Shown here: positions 60,643 through 64,000 of the stretch, piece after piece | How positions within the stretch are numbered: the stretch's first letter is position 1 | Layout: each line of letters starts with the position of its first letter | Assembly: GCF_030159255.1 (NCBI RefSeq) | Contig: NZ_BSCT01000028.1 | Coordinates: 51,604 to 115,603, forward strand | From: Bradyrhizobium sp. SSBR45G | Lineage (GTDB): Bacteria; Pseudomonadota; Alphaproteobacteria; Rhizobiales; Xanthobacteraceae | DNA: 64,000 nucleotides | Reading direction: 5' to 3' | The notes under the pieces: model-generated | The model's database searches: none | What the model saw: the letters and a program-made list of their open reading frames with translations, nothing else | What the model was told of the DNA's origin: nothing | Program-made: the position numbers and the translations under genes

Positions 60643-61527
60643 CTATCTGATACCCTCGGCAACACGGGCAACTTTTCCTCCTGGCTTCGGCTTCTTATTG
60701 AGTTCTTTGTTGGATGGGGTGCTTGTTTGATTAGTTTGCGGCACAAGTCCCCCCAGGGCCGCTTCGATGTTCCTTACCATCGCGACGAGACGAGGTCCAA
60801 TGTCGGTGCGCAGCCGCTCTTCCGTGAAGCGGAATGCGGGCGCGCCGCAATTGATCGCGTAGGGACCCGTCCCATCGTTGAGCCTCAGCGCGACGCCGAC
60901 GGCGTGAACGTCGTCCTGCCATTCGCCGGCCGAAATCGTGAAGCCGTATTTGGCGACGGTCTCGCCGGCGCGCTCGATGCCGTCGCGAATCTTCGCCCAG
61001 CGGCTGCCGTAATGCTCGCGCAGCTCGCGCATGAGGCCGGCGCGCTCCTCTTCGGGCAGCGCCCAGATATACGCCCGCCCCATCGCCGTGGTGGCGATCG
61101 GGATCCGTGATCCGACGTCGAGCTGGACGTTGACGACGCCGTGGCGGCTCTGTCCGATGTAGATCATGCTGAGCCGGTCGCGCCCGCCGAGCGCCACCGC
61201 GCCGCCGGTCTCGCGCATCAGCTGCTCGCGGAACGGCTCGGACAGCTGGCGTACGCCGAGATTGGCGAGCGCGGCGTAGCCGAGCAGCAGGGCGGACGGC
61301 GCCAGCTGATATTTTTCGAAACGGGGAACGGGCGTGAGGTAGCCGAGCTTGGTCAGCGTGTAGGTCAGGCGCGACACGGTGGGCTTCGGCAGATTGGTGC
61401 GGGCCGCGATCTCCTGGTTGCCCAACAGGCCGTCATTGGGCCTGAAGGCCCTGAGCACCTCGAGGCCGCGTGACAGCGCAACCACGAAGTTGCGATCGGT
61501 CGCGGGTTTCTTCCCTGGGCGTTTCAT
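60643..61527 (-). CDS. IclR-family transcriptional regulator
   Basis: A 294-residue IclR protein. The N-terminal winged HTH (FVVALSRGLEVLRAF, GNQEIAARTNLPKPTVSRLTYTL) and effector domain (VALGGRDRLSMIYIG; SRIPIATTAMGRAYIWALPE; GFTISAGEWQDDVHAVGV) are complete, with a basic low-complexity C-terminal tail. It may control the downstream Liv-type operon and the divergent fadB-like gene. An inverted repeat upstream is a candidate operator. Confidence 0.93.
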   Translation of the reverse strand: MKRPGKKPATDRNFVVALSRGLEVLRAFRPNDGLLGNQEIAARTNLPKPTVSRLTYTLTKLGYLTPVPRFEKYQLAPSALLLGYAALANLGVRQLSEPFREQLMRETGGAVALGGRDRLSMIYIGQSRHGVVNVQLDVGSRIPIATTAMGRAYIWALPEEERAGLMRELREHYGSRWAKIRDGIERAGETVAKYGFTISAGEWQDDVHAVGVALRLNDGTGPYAINCGAPAFRFTEERLRTDIGPRLVAMVRNIEAALGGLVPQTNQTSTPSNKELNKKPKPGGKVARVAEGIR

Positions 61528-61618
61528 GTCATCGGCTGTTGATTGATGAGCCTCGTTGACAACGCTCGTGCTTCAAAATAACCCTTGCTGTCAAGATGTG
61601 GAATTAGATTTCGCACTG

Positions 61619-61634
61619 CGGAATTGATGTTCCG
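61619..61634. promoter_or_regulatory. Possible IclR operator
   Basis: CGGAA-TTGATG-TTCCG, a 5-bp inverted repeat with 6-bp spacer in the iclR/fadB-like divergent region; a related GGAAT...ATTTC half-matching sequence lies just upstream (about 61600-61612). IclR sites often contain GGAA/TTCC half-sites. Confidence 0.4.
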
Positions 61635-61754
61635 TAGCGGGTAGACGCAAGCAGGGCTGATACTCTGCGCAAATGAAGAGCCAACAATTGGCCGGCGCGT
61701 TAACCGGCTGCCAAGAAACGACATCTCAAGAAACGACATCCCAAGGAGCTTAGC

Positions 61755-63848
<2,094 letters not shown>

Positions 63849-63877
63849 GGCCTCGCTCTTGCTCCGCGCACAGCTGC

Positions 63878-63945
63878 GCCCCCCTCCCCCACGCCGCAAT
63901 CGCGCAGCGATTGTCGACAGCGGGGAGGGGTCGGGGGTGGGGGTC
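63878..63945. repeat. Partial palindromic element (CCCCTCCCCC type)
   Basis: CCCCCCTCCCCCACGCCGCAA followed by ATCGCGCAGCGATT and GGGGAGGGGTCGGGGGTGGGGG; a diverged relative of the CCCTCTCCCC-type elements (the longest run is not quoted). Confidence 0.5.
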
Positions 63946-63962
63946 CACAGCGGCGGTCTCGC

Positions 63963-64000
63963 CTGGGGCGGGGGGGCCGCCCCCCCCCCCCCCCCCCCCC
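63963..64000. other. G/C homopolymer tail, probable sequence end or artefact
   Basis: The window finishes with a G-run (about 63970-63976), CCG and then at least 21 consecutive C. Such a run is not expected in normal chromosomal DNA and looks like an assembly or sequencing artefact. Confidence 0.6.

Overview
The window is about 64 kb of a high-GC alphaproteobacterial chromosome. It most resembles Bradyrhizobium, possibly the photosynthetic/stem-nodulating group, or a close relative of Rhodopseudomonas. Three things point there: mbfA with an Irr-type iron control element, a tandem luxR-luxI pair resembling aryl-homoserine-lactone systems (RpaRI, BraRI), and a gene order from about 35.7 to 51.5 kb that matches, as I remember it, the tarPQM-couAB-couPSTU-couR hydroxycinnamate region of R. 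palustris. No rRNA, tRNA, CRISPR array or intact insertion sequence was seen. Many gene boundaries carry short interspersed palindromic elements (at least seven sequence types).

Layout. 1-9 kb: mixed catabolic genes (SDR with Tyr-to-Phe active site, GST, AidB-like acyl-CoA dehydrogenase, Zn alcohol dehydrogenase, amidase, cytochrome b561) and mbfA. 9-11.5 kb: conserved hypothetical, secreted His-rich protein, epoxide-hydrolase-like protein. 11.6-23.2 kb: an acyl/aryl-CoA beta-oxidation block (AMP-binding ligase, thiolase, TetR regulator, SDR, crotonase, feruloyl-CoA-synthase-like ligase, three acyl-CoA dehydrogenases, two of them tandem paralogues). 23.3-24.0 kb: nitroreductase. 24-26 kb: lower-GC stretch, then luxI and luxR. 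26-30 kb: crotonase overlapping a cyclic-nucleotide-gated K+ channel, a membrane CNBD protein and an orphan DUF6537 protein. 30-35 kb: small membrane and hypothetical proteins, WYL regulator and YkgJ-like protein, GSTs, flavin-binding protein, LysR, thioesterase.

35.7-51.5 kb: the tar/cou-type cluster. It has a TRAP transporter plus DUF3237, then crotonase, aryl-CoA ligase, SDR and 4-hydroxybenzoyl-CoA-type thioesterase, then an ABC-transporter binding protein, a shikimate-dehydrogenase-like protein and ABC subunits including a permease-ATPase fusion, and finally a divergent MarR repressor. Ligase, hydratase, SDR, thiolase (from the 13 kb block) and thioesterase would together shorten hydroxycinnamate side chains to hydroxybenzoates. 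51.5-61.5 kb: glycerate 2-kinase, three tandem same-length binding proteins, a complete Liv-type ABC transporter and an IclR regulator. 61.7-63.8 kb: a fused enoyl-CoA hydratase/3-hydroxyacyl-CoA dehydrogenase. The last bases are a poly-C run that looks like a sequence end or artefact.

Main points for follow-up. (1) A 13-bp palindrome TTAT-N5-ATAA occurs three times by eye. All three copies lie in promoter regions: of the TRAP operon, of the crotonase-ligase operon, and of the ABC transporter/marR divergent promoter. It is a strong candidate for the MarR/CouR operator. (2) An acyl-CoA-type LuxI synthase lies between two hydroxycinnamoyl-CoA ligase clusters, suggesting that signal synthesis and lignin-monomer catabolism share precursors. 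(3) A hairpin can be drawn over the luxI ribosome-binding region.
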